Below, one piece after another: positions 1 through 7,324 of a stretch of DNA of 64,000 nt. This DNA comes from Deferribacteres bacterium. Its GTDB lineage: Bacteria; Zhuqueibacterota; Zhuqueibacteria; Zhuqueibacterales; Geothermadaptataceae. Under the pieces are notes generated by a model that saw only the letters and a list, made by a program, of their open reading frames with translations, was not told the origin of the DNA and ran no database searches. How positions within the stretch are numbered: position 1 is the first letter of the stretch; each line of letters opens with the position of its first letter. A program made the translations under genes and the position numbers. The stretch is taken from positions 992,001-1,056,000 of the forward strand of contig JACKDE010000002.1 of the NCBI GenBank assembly GCA_020633675.1, given 5' to 3'.

Positions 1-243
1 TTGCAACCGGTCGGGATTTTCGACAAAGCTTTCGCGCAGGAAATCCCAAACTTCTTCGGTGCGGACGATAGGCACTGTCAGCTTGTCTTCGCTTTCGATG
101 CGCATATCGGCGTGGCTAAAGCCTGTATTTCCGGCTTGTATCGTATCATCATTGGTCAGAGAATCAACTGCTGGCTCGGAACACCCAAAAAACACCACAC
201 CGATCAGCAGAAGGATTTTCGAAAAAGCGAAATGTTTTTTCAT
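1..243 (-). CDS. Putative lipoprotein, 3' part cut by window edge
   Basis: The reading frame starts at ATG 243 and stays open for 81 codons to the window edge, so only the N-terminus is visible. A GGAGG ribosome binding site lies about 8 nt upstream (minus strand). The protein begins MKKHFAFSKILLLIGVVFFG followed by Cys-21, a lysine-rich n-region, hydrophobic core and lipobox (FFG-C), so it is probably a lipoprotein anchored in the envelope. The mature part is polar and acidic (SEPAVDSLTNDDTIQ). No family is recognisable from 60 mature residues. The gene lies downstream of the nucleotidyltransferase-like gene on the same strand, separated by 227 bp that hold two competing hairpins. Confidence 0.7.
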   Translation of the reverse strand, partial: MKKHFAFSKILLLIGVVFFGCSEPAVDSLTNDDTIQAGNTGFSHADMRIESEDKLTVPIVRTEEVWDFLRESFVENPDRLQ

Positions 244-270
244 CCTATCCTCCCGGAGATTTTATCATTG

Positions 271-310
271 CCGTTCTGTTATAAAAGACAGTCTGTAACG
301 GCCTGTCTTT
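271..310 (-). promoter_or_regulatory. Two mutually exclusive hairpins upstream of the lipoprotein gene
   Basis: Read on the minus strand, AAAGACAG (303-310) pairs perfectly with CTGTCTTT (284-291), followed by TTAT, which looks like a short terminator. The same region can instead pair CCGTT (297-301) with AACGG (271-275), enclosing CTGT/ACAG. The two structures share bases and cannot form together. It could be a terminator for the gene ending at 471, or an attenuator of the lipoprotein gene 28 nt further on. The pairing is seen in the sequence; the function is inferred. Confidence 0.4.
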
Positions 311-470
311 GGAAGGCGAGTCCTGTTTTGCTACTTTTGAATCAGAGCACTGCGTGACAAAACATGAAAGCTAATCAGCCAAATTGCATGCAGGATTTTT
401 AGCGGTCGCTCTAAGCTGAATATGTACGCGCATGGCTGCCATCCTGCTGATGGCTGCGTCGGGCTTTTGA

Positions 471-1808
471 TCAGGACGCTGGTTCGGCAGCAAGGTTGCC
501 CCGCCCAACTCCATGAAATATTTTTGTGCCGTTACGAAATCGATAGTGCGACCAAATCAAAGACTTCACTTCCGCTTCAACCTCATTTGTATTGCGGTTG
601 CCGTCCACCACAACCATTCGCGGAAAACGCATTTGCAAAGCGAGATATTTTTGGCGCTGCTGTTTCGGCCAATCTGGTGTATCGATGAAAATCACCAGAT
701 CCGGTTTTGGCATGTATTTACCGAAAAACGTGTCGCGGGAATTTTGCCCAAAAGTATAAGATTGTCTGGTCATCCAGGCATCGAGAAAATGACGCTCGAG
801 CAGCACGAACCGCCCCTGCGAGCGCTGGTAGCGAGCTGAAAGCGATTGTCTCCAATGCACTTCCGGCTTTTTGTTAATAGTTTTTTCGCGAAGTGCTTTG
901 CCATTCGGTTCAATCTGTGAGAAGTGGCCATTCCCTGCAAAGGCTGGCTGAATAGCCTGTTCGCGCAAACGCAGAGAAGCGATCTGGCCGGAACCGATGC
1001 CAGCCAAGGTGCGCATGCGCAAAGTATGATCTTGCTGCAAACTGTTTGCAAGACTGGACTGCACCACACCATCGGAAGTTAGCAGCGCCACCGAGATGCC
1101 GCGCCGCCACAGGATTTTCGGTAGTGTAGCGATGGCGTGCGTGGATCGGCCGGTCGCTTTTTGTAGCAAAGCTTGCAGCGGTGTGGTGCGCAGAAGCTGC
1201 CTGTGCAATTTTTTCTGCTGCGACAACAAATGCGGCCAGTCGCTGGTTGCCAGCGCTTTTTTGAGCAATTGCGGTGTGATGGCCGGTGCCAGAATGCGGC
1301 TCACCAGTTCGTCCAAGTGGGCTGCCGCAGCCGGATTTTCGGCAATTTCTTTCCATGCTTTGCGCAACTGCGCGATGGCGACTGTGTTGAATACACCGCG
1401 ATCGAGCAGAGCGTGTAGCAGCAATGTGACCAGTGCATGTTGCGGCGCCAGCACGTAAGCGGAATCGCGCTTTTGCCGGAATTGCAGACACTCGTGCGCC
1501 AAAGGCACACCAATGTGCGGCTGCGAACTGCCATAATGCAATTCGCTGACGATTTCGATTTGGAGCCAACTGCAGGCAGATTGCACAAAACAGATGAACA
1601 CAGTACCGTTCGCAACTTGCCGGTTCGGCAGCCTGGCAAAGCCGAGTTTTGACAGCACGCATGTCAGCTTTTTGACATGCGCCGGATCGAGCAGCAGCGC
1701 CATTTCAGTGAGATGTGCTGTGCCGGATTTCTGGTCGCTGCGCAGCACGGCATAGTGGATACCGGCATGCTGCAACTCGGAAAAAATATCGTGCAGTTTG
1801 CTTGTCAT
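471..1808 (-). CDS. Two-domain nucleotidyltransferase-like / thymidylate-kinase-like protein with degenerate active sites
   Basis: A 445-residue protein from ATG 1808; an in-frame ATG at 1913 would add 35 residues unlike any domain start, and neither start has a clear ribosome binding site. The N-terminal half (LHDIFSELQHAGIHYAVLRS) resembles the nucleotidyltransferase fold found in sugar and antibiotic adenylyltransferases, but the expected Asp-x-Asp strand is replaced by TEMALLLD. The C-terminal half resembles thymidylate-kinase-like proteins: an ERH motif near residue 338 and DLVIFIDTP near 370-377. At the place of the P-loop (about residues 242-254) the sequence is LLTSDGVVQSSLA, lacking GxxxxGK[ST]. 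Such fusions are usually seen near polysaccharide genes in other bacteria; none is nearby here. It may be non-catalytic. The gene lies 376 bp downstream of the LamG gene on the same strand. Confidence 0.6.
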   Translation of the reverse strand: MTSKLHDIFSELQHAGIHYAVLRSDQKSGTAHLTEMALLLDPAHVKKLTCVLSKLGFARLPNRQVANGTVFICFVQSACSWLQIEIVSELHYGSSQPHIGVPLAHECLQFRQKRDSAYVLAPQHALVTLLLHALLDRGVFNTVAIAQLRKAWKEIAENPAAAAHLDELVSRILAPAITPQLLKKALATSDWPHLLSQQKKLHRQLLRTTPLQALLQKATGRSTHAIATLPKILWRRGISVALLTSDGVVQSSLANSLQQDHTLRMRTLAGIGSGQIASLRLREQAIQPAFAGNGHFSQIEPNGKALREKTINKKPEVHWRQSLSARYQRSQGRFVLLERHFLDAWMTRQSYTFGQNSRDTFFGKYMPKPDLVIFIDTPDWPKQQRQKYLALQMRFPRMVVVDGNRNTNEVEAEVKSLIWSHYRFRNGTKIFHGVGRGNLAAEPAS

Positions 1809-2184
1809 TTTAAGAACTGGGATTGTTGAAAAACCAACGGATGTTGCTCTGTGAAGGGTCAGCTTGGGGCTCAAAATGATGTGAGCCGACTGATTCGCGC
1901 AGGGCCATTTCATTTATCATTCGCTTAAATGCTGTGAATACTTATAAGCATTCGAGGCGTTTTGAAGAAAAATTTCTGATGGTGAACAGTGCTTTTGGCG
2001 GAGTTGCATGCAAGCGGCGGGCGTGCTTTACTATCCCCTCTTCGCATCGTGCGAAAGCGAGATATTTTACATTGCTGCGTCACTTCGATTGCTTTGTACA
2101 AAATGGCCGTGTGCCCGAGCGCAACAGCAGATGCGCATGTTCTTCAGGAAGGTACCGATGAGCTCGAAGTGACGCAGGCAAGGC
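1809..2184. other. Intergenic region holding a long inverted repeat
   Basis: The 376 bp lie between two minus-strand genes. No convincing coding frame is present; short frames here lack ribosome binding sites and family character. The main content is the inverted repeat at 2075-2177. I see no clear promoter for the downstream gene. Confidence 0.5.
2075..2177. repeat. Near-perfect inverted repeat with 75-bp spacer
   Basis: CTGCGTCACTTCGA at 2075-2088 is the exact reverse complement of TCGAAGTGACGCAG at 2164-2177. With a one-base gap the match extends to TTG(C)CTGCG on the outer side. The right arm begins 8 bp beyond the stop codon of the LamG gene. Arms of this length separated by 75 bp are too far apart for an ordinary terminator and resemble the ends of a miniature transposable element or a long stem. 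No transposase is present, and no target-site duplication is obvious. Confidence 0.6.
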
Positions 2185-3675
2185 TCAGCGTAAGAGCAGC
2201 ATTTTGCTGCTGGCCTGCAACTCACCAGCGCGCAGAAAGCAGATGTAGATGCCACTGGCCAGGCCATCAGCACGGAAAGGCAGGCTATAGCGGCCGGCTG
2301 CTTTGTGCCCGTTCAGTAAAACAGCGACTTTTTCACCCAAAACTGAATAGATGGTCAGCTCAACAACAACATCTTGCGGCAAATCGAAACGGATGTTGGT
2401 TTCGGGATTGAACGGATTGGGATAATTGCCGAATAGGTAGAAGCGGCGCGGCACTGCCGGATCATGCTGTTCTGCGATTGCTGTCGGCATCCCAAGCTCG
2501 GCGACGGTTGCGAAAACACCCGTGCTGAACGTGAATACATCGGTTTTAAGCATGCCATCCGCGAACTCGCCGTCGAATGCGGTCGCGTTGCTGAACAGAC
2601 TGTCGTCGGCGAACAGAAGCCGCAATTTGCTGCTGTCTGTCAGCGCCACATCGTGCAGGTCGAAAAACAGCCTTGTCGCCGGGCTTTCCTGCGGCTCCAG
2701 CCACCAAACCCGGGCAAGCCGGGTGCTGTAGCCTTGCGTCGCCAGCGTTGAATCGAACTGGAGTGCGTTATTGTTGTGTCCGAAAACCAGCGACGTGTTG
2801 CCGGGCAAAGTATCGGGCTTCACCGTCAAAATGGAAGAAGTACTGGAATCTTTTGTGGCCCAGACAGCCCGCAAATCATAAAGCTGTGGCAGATTGGCGC
2901 TCACGAATGGCACGGTTGAAGCTCGCCAGGCTGCCGTGGTGTCCATGTTGGTCAGATAGCCGTGATTTTGGCGCTGGCTGGAATCGATCACAGTCGCGCC
3001 GCTGCTTTCATCAATGCGCCAATAGCCGCGCAAATTGTTGAAATTTGGGTGCGTCGCTGTGATTTTTTGATGCATCCAATCGCGGATGGTGCTGGAATCG
3101 AGTGCGGCTGCAAAGATGCTGACTTCATCGATTTGACCGGCAAATGGAAAGTACAAATCCGGGCGCAAACCAAATTGCAGCGCCGAACCATTTTCGATGT
3201 TCAGGCGACCAAAAATCGCACGGTCTGCAAGCGTGCCATCGATAAAAAAGGCCATACCCGAATCATTGACGACAGCGGCAAGATGGTGCCAGCTCCCATC
3301 ACTGACTGGCGCACGGCTAGATGTGGGATAAAATGTGTTCGCATGCCAGAGTTGAAAGACCACATCGCCATCCGGAGCATCGAGAAAAATTTCATAGCCA
3401 GCACGATTGACATTGCCGCCGATTTCCTTGCTGAGAATGATACCATAATTCGTCGGCAAGGCTGTCGTTCGCATCCAAAGGCAAATAGTGAAATTGCCGC
3501 TGCCAATATCGAGCTCGCCAGTGGCCGGATCGTAAATGCGAACATAGTTGCAGCTCGGACATTGTGAGCTGGCGCCGCCTGCAAACTGCAATGCGCTGCC
3601 AGCACCCTGGGCAAAAACGGTTTGAAACAAAAATGAGAAAAACGCGGCTGGGAGCAAAGCATGGATTCGCTTCAT
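2185..3675 (-). CDS. Secreted LamG-domain protein with Por/T9SS-type C-terminal sorting domain
   Basis: The 496-residue protein begins with a signal peptide (MKRIHALLPAAFFSFLFQTVFA). Residues about 25-235 form a concanavalin-A-like LamG/pentraxin fold, with FTICLWMRT, GSWHHLAAVV and GQIDEVSIFAAAL, typical of carbohydrate or cell-surface binding. Middle residues are a beta-rich region of unknown role. The last ~75 residues carry the sorting domain with NYPNPFNPETNIRFDLP, IYSVLGEKV and a lysine-arginine-type end. In Bacteroidetes this domain is recognised by the type IX secretion system and removed at the cell surface; no secretion component is in this window. The start is well placed, with a GGAGGTG site just upstream. 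It probably has its own promoter in the 275 bp before it. Confidence 0.82.
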   Translation of the reverse strand: MKRIHALLPAAFFSFLFQTVFAQGAGSALQFAGGASSQCPSCNYVRIYDPATGELDIGSGNFTICLWMRTTALPTNYGIILSKEIGGNVNRAGYEIFLDAPDGDVVFQLWHANTFYPTSSRAPVSDGSWHHLAAVVNDSGMAFFIDGTLADRAIFGRLNIENGSALQFGLRPDLYFPFAGQIDEVSIFAAALDSSTIRDWMHQKITATHPNFNNLRGYWRIDESSGATVIDSSQRQNHGYLTNMDTTAAWRASTVPFVSANLPQLYDLRAVWATKDSSTSSILTVKPDTLPGNTSLVFGHNNNALQFDSTLATQGYSTRLARVWWLEPQESPATRLFFDLHDVALTDSSKLRLLFADDSLFSNATAFDGEFADGMLKTDVFTFSTGVFATVAELGMPTAIAEQHDPAVPRRFYLFGNYPNPFNPETNIRFDLPQDVVVELTIYSVLGEKVAVLLNGHKAAGRYSLPFRADGLASGIYICFLRAGELQASSKMLLLR

Positions 3676-3702
3676 TTTACACCTCCCATTGGTTGGTGAT
3701 CA

Positions 3703-3737
3703 GCAGTGCCTGCGCATCAATTTCATTTAAGCACTGC
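3703..3737. repeat. Small inverted repeat upstream of the LamG gene
   Basis: GCAGTGC (3703-3709) and GCACTGC (3731-3737) are exact reverse complements with a 21-bp spacer, about 28 bp before the start codon of the LamG gene. It could be a leader hairpin or an operator. Function is unknown. Confidence 0.35.
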
Positions 3738-3950
3738 CTAAATGTGATAAAGGGGTAACGTTGTGCGGACCGAAAAACGAACATTGGTTTGAGAATTCGC
3801 TATGAGCAGGTCAGGCCAGGACAACAGTGCAAAGTGGCGAAATTCGGTTGGATTGTCAAGTGGGAACTTGCTTTTTTGGATGTTTGTGTGGGTGGATTTG
3901 GTGGTGCACAGAGGTCTTGCAAAGCCCAGCATGTCATTGAGCAGAATTTT

Positions 3951-5141
3951 TCATTGCTCAAACGTGCTGAGCAGGAAGCCTAACATCAGCCGGTTGTCGA
4001 CCTCACGGGTAAAGTCATCTCGGCCGTAGCTGTATTTGCCGACCACCTGCGCTGTGCCGTTGACTTTGTAGCTGAGCGCAATATCCCAATTCCAAAGCGC
4101 TTGACTTTTGTCAAATTTGAACTCGTGGTCGCTGCGCCAGTATGCGTACATTTGTATATTCAGCGTGTAGCTGTCCATGACCGGGATCAGGTACAGCAAT
4201 TCGATGAACGGTTCGGCAAACAGCTCTTTTTTGAAATCGTGATCGAACGAGTTGGAGTAGTAGCTCATATTGAGGCCGGCGCTGACAATCGGCTTGGGGC
4301 GCAGGCGGTTAAAGCCTTTGGTCATGTCGATGAAATTCGGGACTATGCCACTGTAAAACAGCGCAGCGGCAAAACGCGTCTCGCGGCCGTTCAAGCTAGC
4401 CTGCATATAGCTGTTGAATACCAATGAATGTTTGGCAATGCTGCGGTAGGAAAAGGGCGTGAATTTAACATGTGCCAGCCGGTCGGTGATGTCCGAGGTG
4501 AGCAGGCCGGAAATTTCGGCATAGCTGTTTTTGAATAGCGGTTTGGCAAAGCTGAAGTCGATGTAGCTCGAAGGATCGGTGCTATCGTTCGGGGCATCGC
4601 GCAAACCAGCGTCGATGCTGTTGTTGAACACGCTGATGTAGCCACTTTTTGCGTCGATGAGCGAGTCCTTTTGTGCGGGCGTCAGATCAAAACTCTGCAT
4701 GCCGCTGGCTGCCTGCATGTTGGCTGGTGTGAAAGCGAGCCAACTTTGGTCGCCCAACGCCATTTTGAGCGAATCGCTCAGGTAAATGTAAGCCTGATGG
4801 CTCTGCTGGAATTTTTCAAAAAAGCTCTTCAGACTTGGACCGACGGTCACGACCAACGTAAAATGTCTTCTGCCGGTGGCGAGCTTGATCATCGCGGAGG
4901 GCACCAGGGTTTTATCTGTCAGTTTGTCGCGAATTTCGATATCGGGCTTTTGGTGACCGCTTGGCTCGAAGGACAAACCATCAAGCTGTGGCCTGATCCG
5001 GATGTCCATACTGATCACGCCAGCGGTGTTTATGACATTTTCCATTTCAAAATTGTCGGCTATCCGAATCTGCTGTGCTGCAACATTGCCGGTGAGCATC
5101 ATGGCAAAAGCCAGGCAAAAGATCGTTTTTGTCAATTGCAT
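3951..5141 (-). CDS. Secreted protein, probable outer-membrane beta-barrel C-terminus
   Basis: 396 residues with a clear signal peptide ending near AAQQ (MQLTKTIFCLAFAMMLTGNVAA). The N-terminal ~150 residues resemble a beta-sandwich of unknown family. From about residue 200 the sequence alternates aromatic and polar residues in strand-like runs (IQMYAYWRSDHEFKF, WDIALSYKVNGTAQVVGKYSYG, RLMLGFLLSTFEQ), typical of outer-membrane strands. I do not recognise a named family. It follows the carrier-like gene by 19 bp on the same strand, so the two are likely co-transcribed, although a functional link is not evident. Confidence 0.6.
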   Translation of the reverse strand: MQLTKTIFCLAFAMMLTGNVAAQQIRIADNFEMENVINTAGVISMDIRIRPQLDGLSFEPSGHQKPDIEIRDKLTDKTLVPSAMIKLATGRRHFTLVVTVGPSLKSFFEKFQQSHQAYIYLSDSLKMALGDQSWLAFTPANMQAASGMQSFDLTPAQKDSLIDAKSGYISVFNNSIDAGLRDAPNDSTDPSSYIDFSFAKPLFKNSYAEISGLLTSDITDRLAHVKFTPFSYRSIAKHSLVFNSYMQASLNGRETRFAAALFYSGIVPNFIDMTKGFNRLRPKPIVSAGLNMSYYSNSFDHDFKKELFAEPFIELLYLIPVMDSYTLNIQMYAYWRSDHEFKFDKSQALWNWDIALSYKVNGTAQVVGKYSYGRDDFTREVDNRLMLGFLLSTFEQ

Positions 5142-5160
5142 TTTTCCCTCGCGACTATAT

Positions 5161-5421
5161 TCAGGCCTTGCTTTCCTGGTTTTCTTCGATGTAATCGATC
5201 AAGCCCGTCATGGTGCTGCAGCCTTGCAAGCGCGCCAAAGTCATCGTGACACGAAAGCTTCGGCCGCCGAGTTTCTCGGCAATTTTTTCCATGAAAACCA
5301 CCTGATGTCGATCAGTCAACTCGGCAATTTCGTAACCTTCGATGTCCCCTCCGGTATCTGCAACCTCTCTCAATGCTTCGACGATGACCGTTTTGACCTG
5401 ATCTCTGGTTAGCCAACTCAT
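5161..5421 (-). CDS. Acyl-carrier-protein-like small protein lacking the phosphopantetheine serine
   Basis: 86 residues starting at ATG 5421, which has GGGAG six bases upstream; the ATG at 5427 overlaps that site and is less likely. The helix pattern follows acyl carrier proteins: a first helix VKTVIVEALREVAD, then LTDRHQVVFMEKIAEKLG, and a last helix STMTGLIDYIEEN. In a carrier protein the second helix begins Asp-Ser-Leu and the serine carries 4'-phosphopantetheine; here the equivalent is Thr-Asp-Arg-His. If the similarity is real the protein cannot be charged in the usual way. Similarity was judged by eye and is moderate. It lies 19 bp upstream of the predicted outer-membrane protein gene. 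Confidence 0.5.
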   Translation of the reverse strand: MSWLTRDQVKTVIVEALREVADTGGDIEGYEIAELTDRHQVVFMEKIAEKLGGRSFRVTMTLARLQGCSTMTGLIDYIEENQESKA

Positions 5422-5588
5422 ATGCATCTCCCGATTTCCTGAATGTTGGATATTGTAAAATCATGGGCTGTCATGCAGTATTTTGCCTTCGCAGCAAATA
5501 ATGCAGAAGTAATTATTTAAAAAATAATAAAAACTGACAAAAGGATTTTTGATTGGTTGCCAATTCCTGGAAAGCAGGGAGGAAAGAA

Positions 5589-5628
5589 ATAAAAAACGCA
5601 GGTGGGCGTTCTGCCACAACCTGCGTTT
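5589..5628 (-). terminator. Rho-independent terminator of citrate synthase gene
   Basis: On the minus strand AAACGCAGGT pairs with ACCTGCGTTT over a 15-base loop, and is followed by TTTTTTAT. It lies about 20 bp beyond the gltA stop codon. Confidence 0.85.
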
Positions 5629-5647
5629 CATGTTCAATGCGGAACAA

Positions 5648-6937
5648 TTAGCCGCGCTTGGCGACAGGCACGAACTGGCGTTCGTCGGAGCCGAGATAGA
5701 GCTGACGTGGACGGGCGATTTTTTGCTCGTTGTCAGATACATTTTCCTGCCATTGCGACAGCCAGCCGGGCATACGGCCGATGGCAAACAGAACCGGAAA
5801 AATATCGACCGGCAGTCCCATGGCCTGATAAATAATGCCCGAGTAAAAATCTACATTTGGATAGAGCTTGCGGCTGACAAAATAATCGTCCTCAAGGGCG
5901 ATGCGCTCCAATTCAATCGCCACATCGATGAGTGGATTTTTGCCGACGACTTCGAAAACCTGATCGGCGATTTCCTTGATGATTTTGGCACGGGGATCGT
6001 AGTTTTTATAAACGCGATGACCAAAGCCCATCAGGCGAATTTCGCCTGACTTGACACGCTTGACATATTCCGGAATAGCCTTGACGCTGCCGATTTCCCG
6101 CAACATGCGCAAAACCTGCTCGTTGGCGCCACCGTGCAGCGGGCCATACAACGCTGCTGCCGCACCTGCCGCCGCTACGTATGGGTCCGCCTCCGAACTG
6201 CCAATCACGCGCATGGCTGTTGTACTGCAATTCTGTTCGTGGTCTGCGTGCAGGGTGAACAGCACGTCCATCGCGCGCACCAAAACCGGATCCGGCATTG
6301 CCTGGTCTTCCGTCATGCGAAACATCATATTCAGGAAGTTGGCAGCATATCCCAGGTCGTTGCGTGGGTAAATGTAGTGCATGCCCTTCGAGTGCCGATA
6401 AATGAATGCAGCAACTGTAATCGTTTTGCTGATCAGGCGTTTGATTTGCAGAGCGCGATTCTCCGGATCGTGCACTTTTTTCGCTTCCGGGTAGAAGGTC
6501 GAAAGCGCGCCAAGGGTGCTGACAAACATGCCCATAGGGTGCGCGTCGTAGCGGAAACCGCTGACAAATTTTTCGATGTTTTTGTGGACAATCGTGTGGT
6601 GATTGATGTCGTATTCCCATTGCTCCAGCTCTTTTTGATTGGGCAACTCGCCGAACAAGATCAAGTAGGCGGTTTCCAAAAACGAGGCGCTCTTTGCCAA
6701 CTGGTCGATCGGGTAGCCACGATAACGCAAAATGCCCTTTTCACCGTCAATAAAGGTGATGGTGCTTTTGGTTGAGGCGGTGTTCTTGTAACCGGGATCG
6801 TAGCTCATCAAGCCAAAATCCGTATCATCGACTTTTATGCCCCGTAGCGCCATTGCGTTAATTGCGCCATTTTCCACTGGAATCTGGTATGTTTTGCCGG
6901 TTCTGTTATCTGTGATTGTGATAGAATTGTCAGCCAT
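5648..6937 (-). CDS. gltA: Citrate synthase
   Basis: The 429-residue enzyme condenses oxaloacetate and acetyl-CoA to citrate, the entry step of the TCA cycle, in the cytoplasm. The start is ATG 6937 behind AGGAAAGGA; an in-frame upstream ATG at 7015 adds a leader unlike the family. Active-site residues are visible: His-233 (LHADHEQNCSTT), His-268 (GPLHGGANEQ), His-307 (GFGHRVYKNYDPRA) and Asp-363 (LYPNVDFYSG). The length and N-terminal beta-domain (ITDNRTGKTYQIPV) match the long hexameric type II enzymes of Gram-negative bacteria. It stands alone, with a strong terminator behind it and a 387-bp divergent region ahead, so it is probably monocistronic. Confidence 0.97.
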   Translation of the reverse strand: MADNSITITDNRTGKTYQIPVENGAINAMALRGIKVDDTDFGLMSYDPGYKNTASTKSTITFIDGEKGILRYRGYPIDQLAKSASFLETAYLILFGELPNQKELEQWEYDINHHTIVHKNIEKFVSGFRYDAHPMGMFVSTLGALSTFYPEAKKVHDPENRALQIKRLISKTITVAAFIYRHSKGMHYIYPRNDLGYAANFLNMMFRMTEDQAMPDPVLVRAMDVLFTLHADHEQNCSTTAMRVIGSSEADPYVAAAGAAAALYGPLHGGANEQVLRMLREIGSVKAIPEYVKRVKSGEIRLMGFGHRVYKNYDPRAKIIKEIADQVFEVVGKNPLIDVAIELERIALEDDYFVSRKLYPNVDFYSGIIYQAMGLPVDIFPVLFAIGRMPGWLSQWQENVSDNEQKIARPRQLYLGSDERQFVPVAKRG

Positions 6938-7324
6938 TTTTAATCCTTTCCTAAATTTTCCGGATAACGATATCTTGCAAAAATCAAATGTGCGGCAGCG
7001 CTTGCAGCGAGACAAAGCATCATGCCTGGCTGCTCAGAAGGCAAATGTACGCATCTTCAAAGAGCCCCTCAAAAAAATCATCTTCAGTGATGTTCTGTTG
7101 GTTCGCATTTTTGGTGGACAGGATTAAAAATGCTGATAGCCTGTCTGCGAGAAATGCGCTCAATTTCTCCTGTTTGAGGGCTGAAAAAGAGAGTTGTAAT
7201 ATAGTGCTTGTTATTATTTTTTACAATTACATTTTTATGTTAAAAGAAACATCCTTGCTATACATGAATGGATTTTTTAAGTTGAGTGTGTTTAATCGGA
7301 AACAAATCGGTAAAAGGGGTTGAA
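6938..7324. other. Divergent intergenic region between gltA and the VWA gene
   Basis: 387 bp with genes leaving both ways, so it must hold two promoters. The right half (7190-7260) is very AT-rich. I could not choose a convincing -35/-10 pair for either gene. TTGTAA (about 7194) and TTACAA (about 7221) form a short dyad. No coding frame with a ribosome binding site is seen. Confidence 0.4.

Noticed and set aside
910..1662. 250-residue minus-strand frame inside the nucleotidyltransferase-like gene
   Set aside because: It is a shadow frame on the same strand; the composition (R, A, C, H rich) lacks domain character, whereas the other frame reads as coherent domains.
471..1913. Pseudogene call for the nucleotidyltransferase-like protein
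   Set aside because: The active sites look eroded, but the frame is intact over 445 codons with no stop or shift, so a non-catalytic gene fits better.
2075..2177. Integron attC-like site
   Set aside because: The inverted repeat lacks the RYYYAAC/GTTRRRY core sites, no integrase is present and no second site is nearby.
6938..7324. Riboswitch or leader peptide ahead of the VWA gene
   Set aside because: The region is AT-rich but no conserved riboswitch core or leader frame could be recognised.
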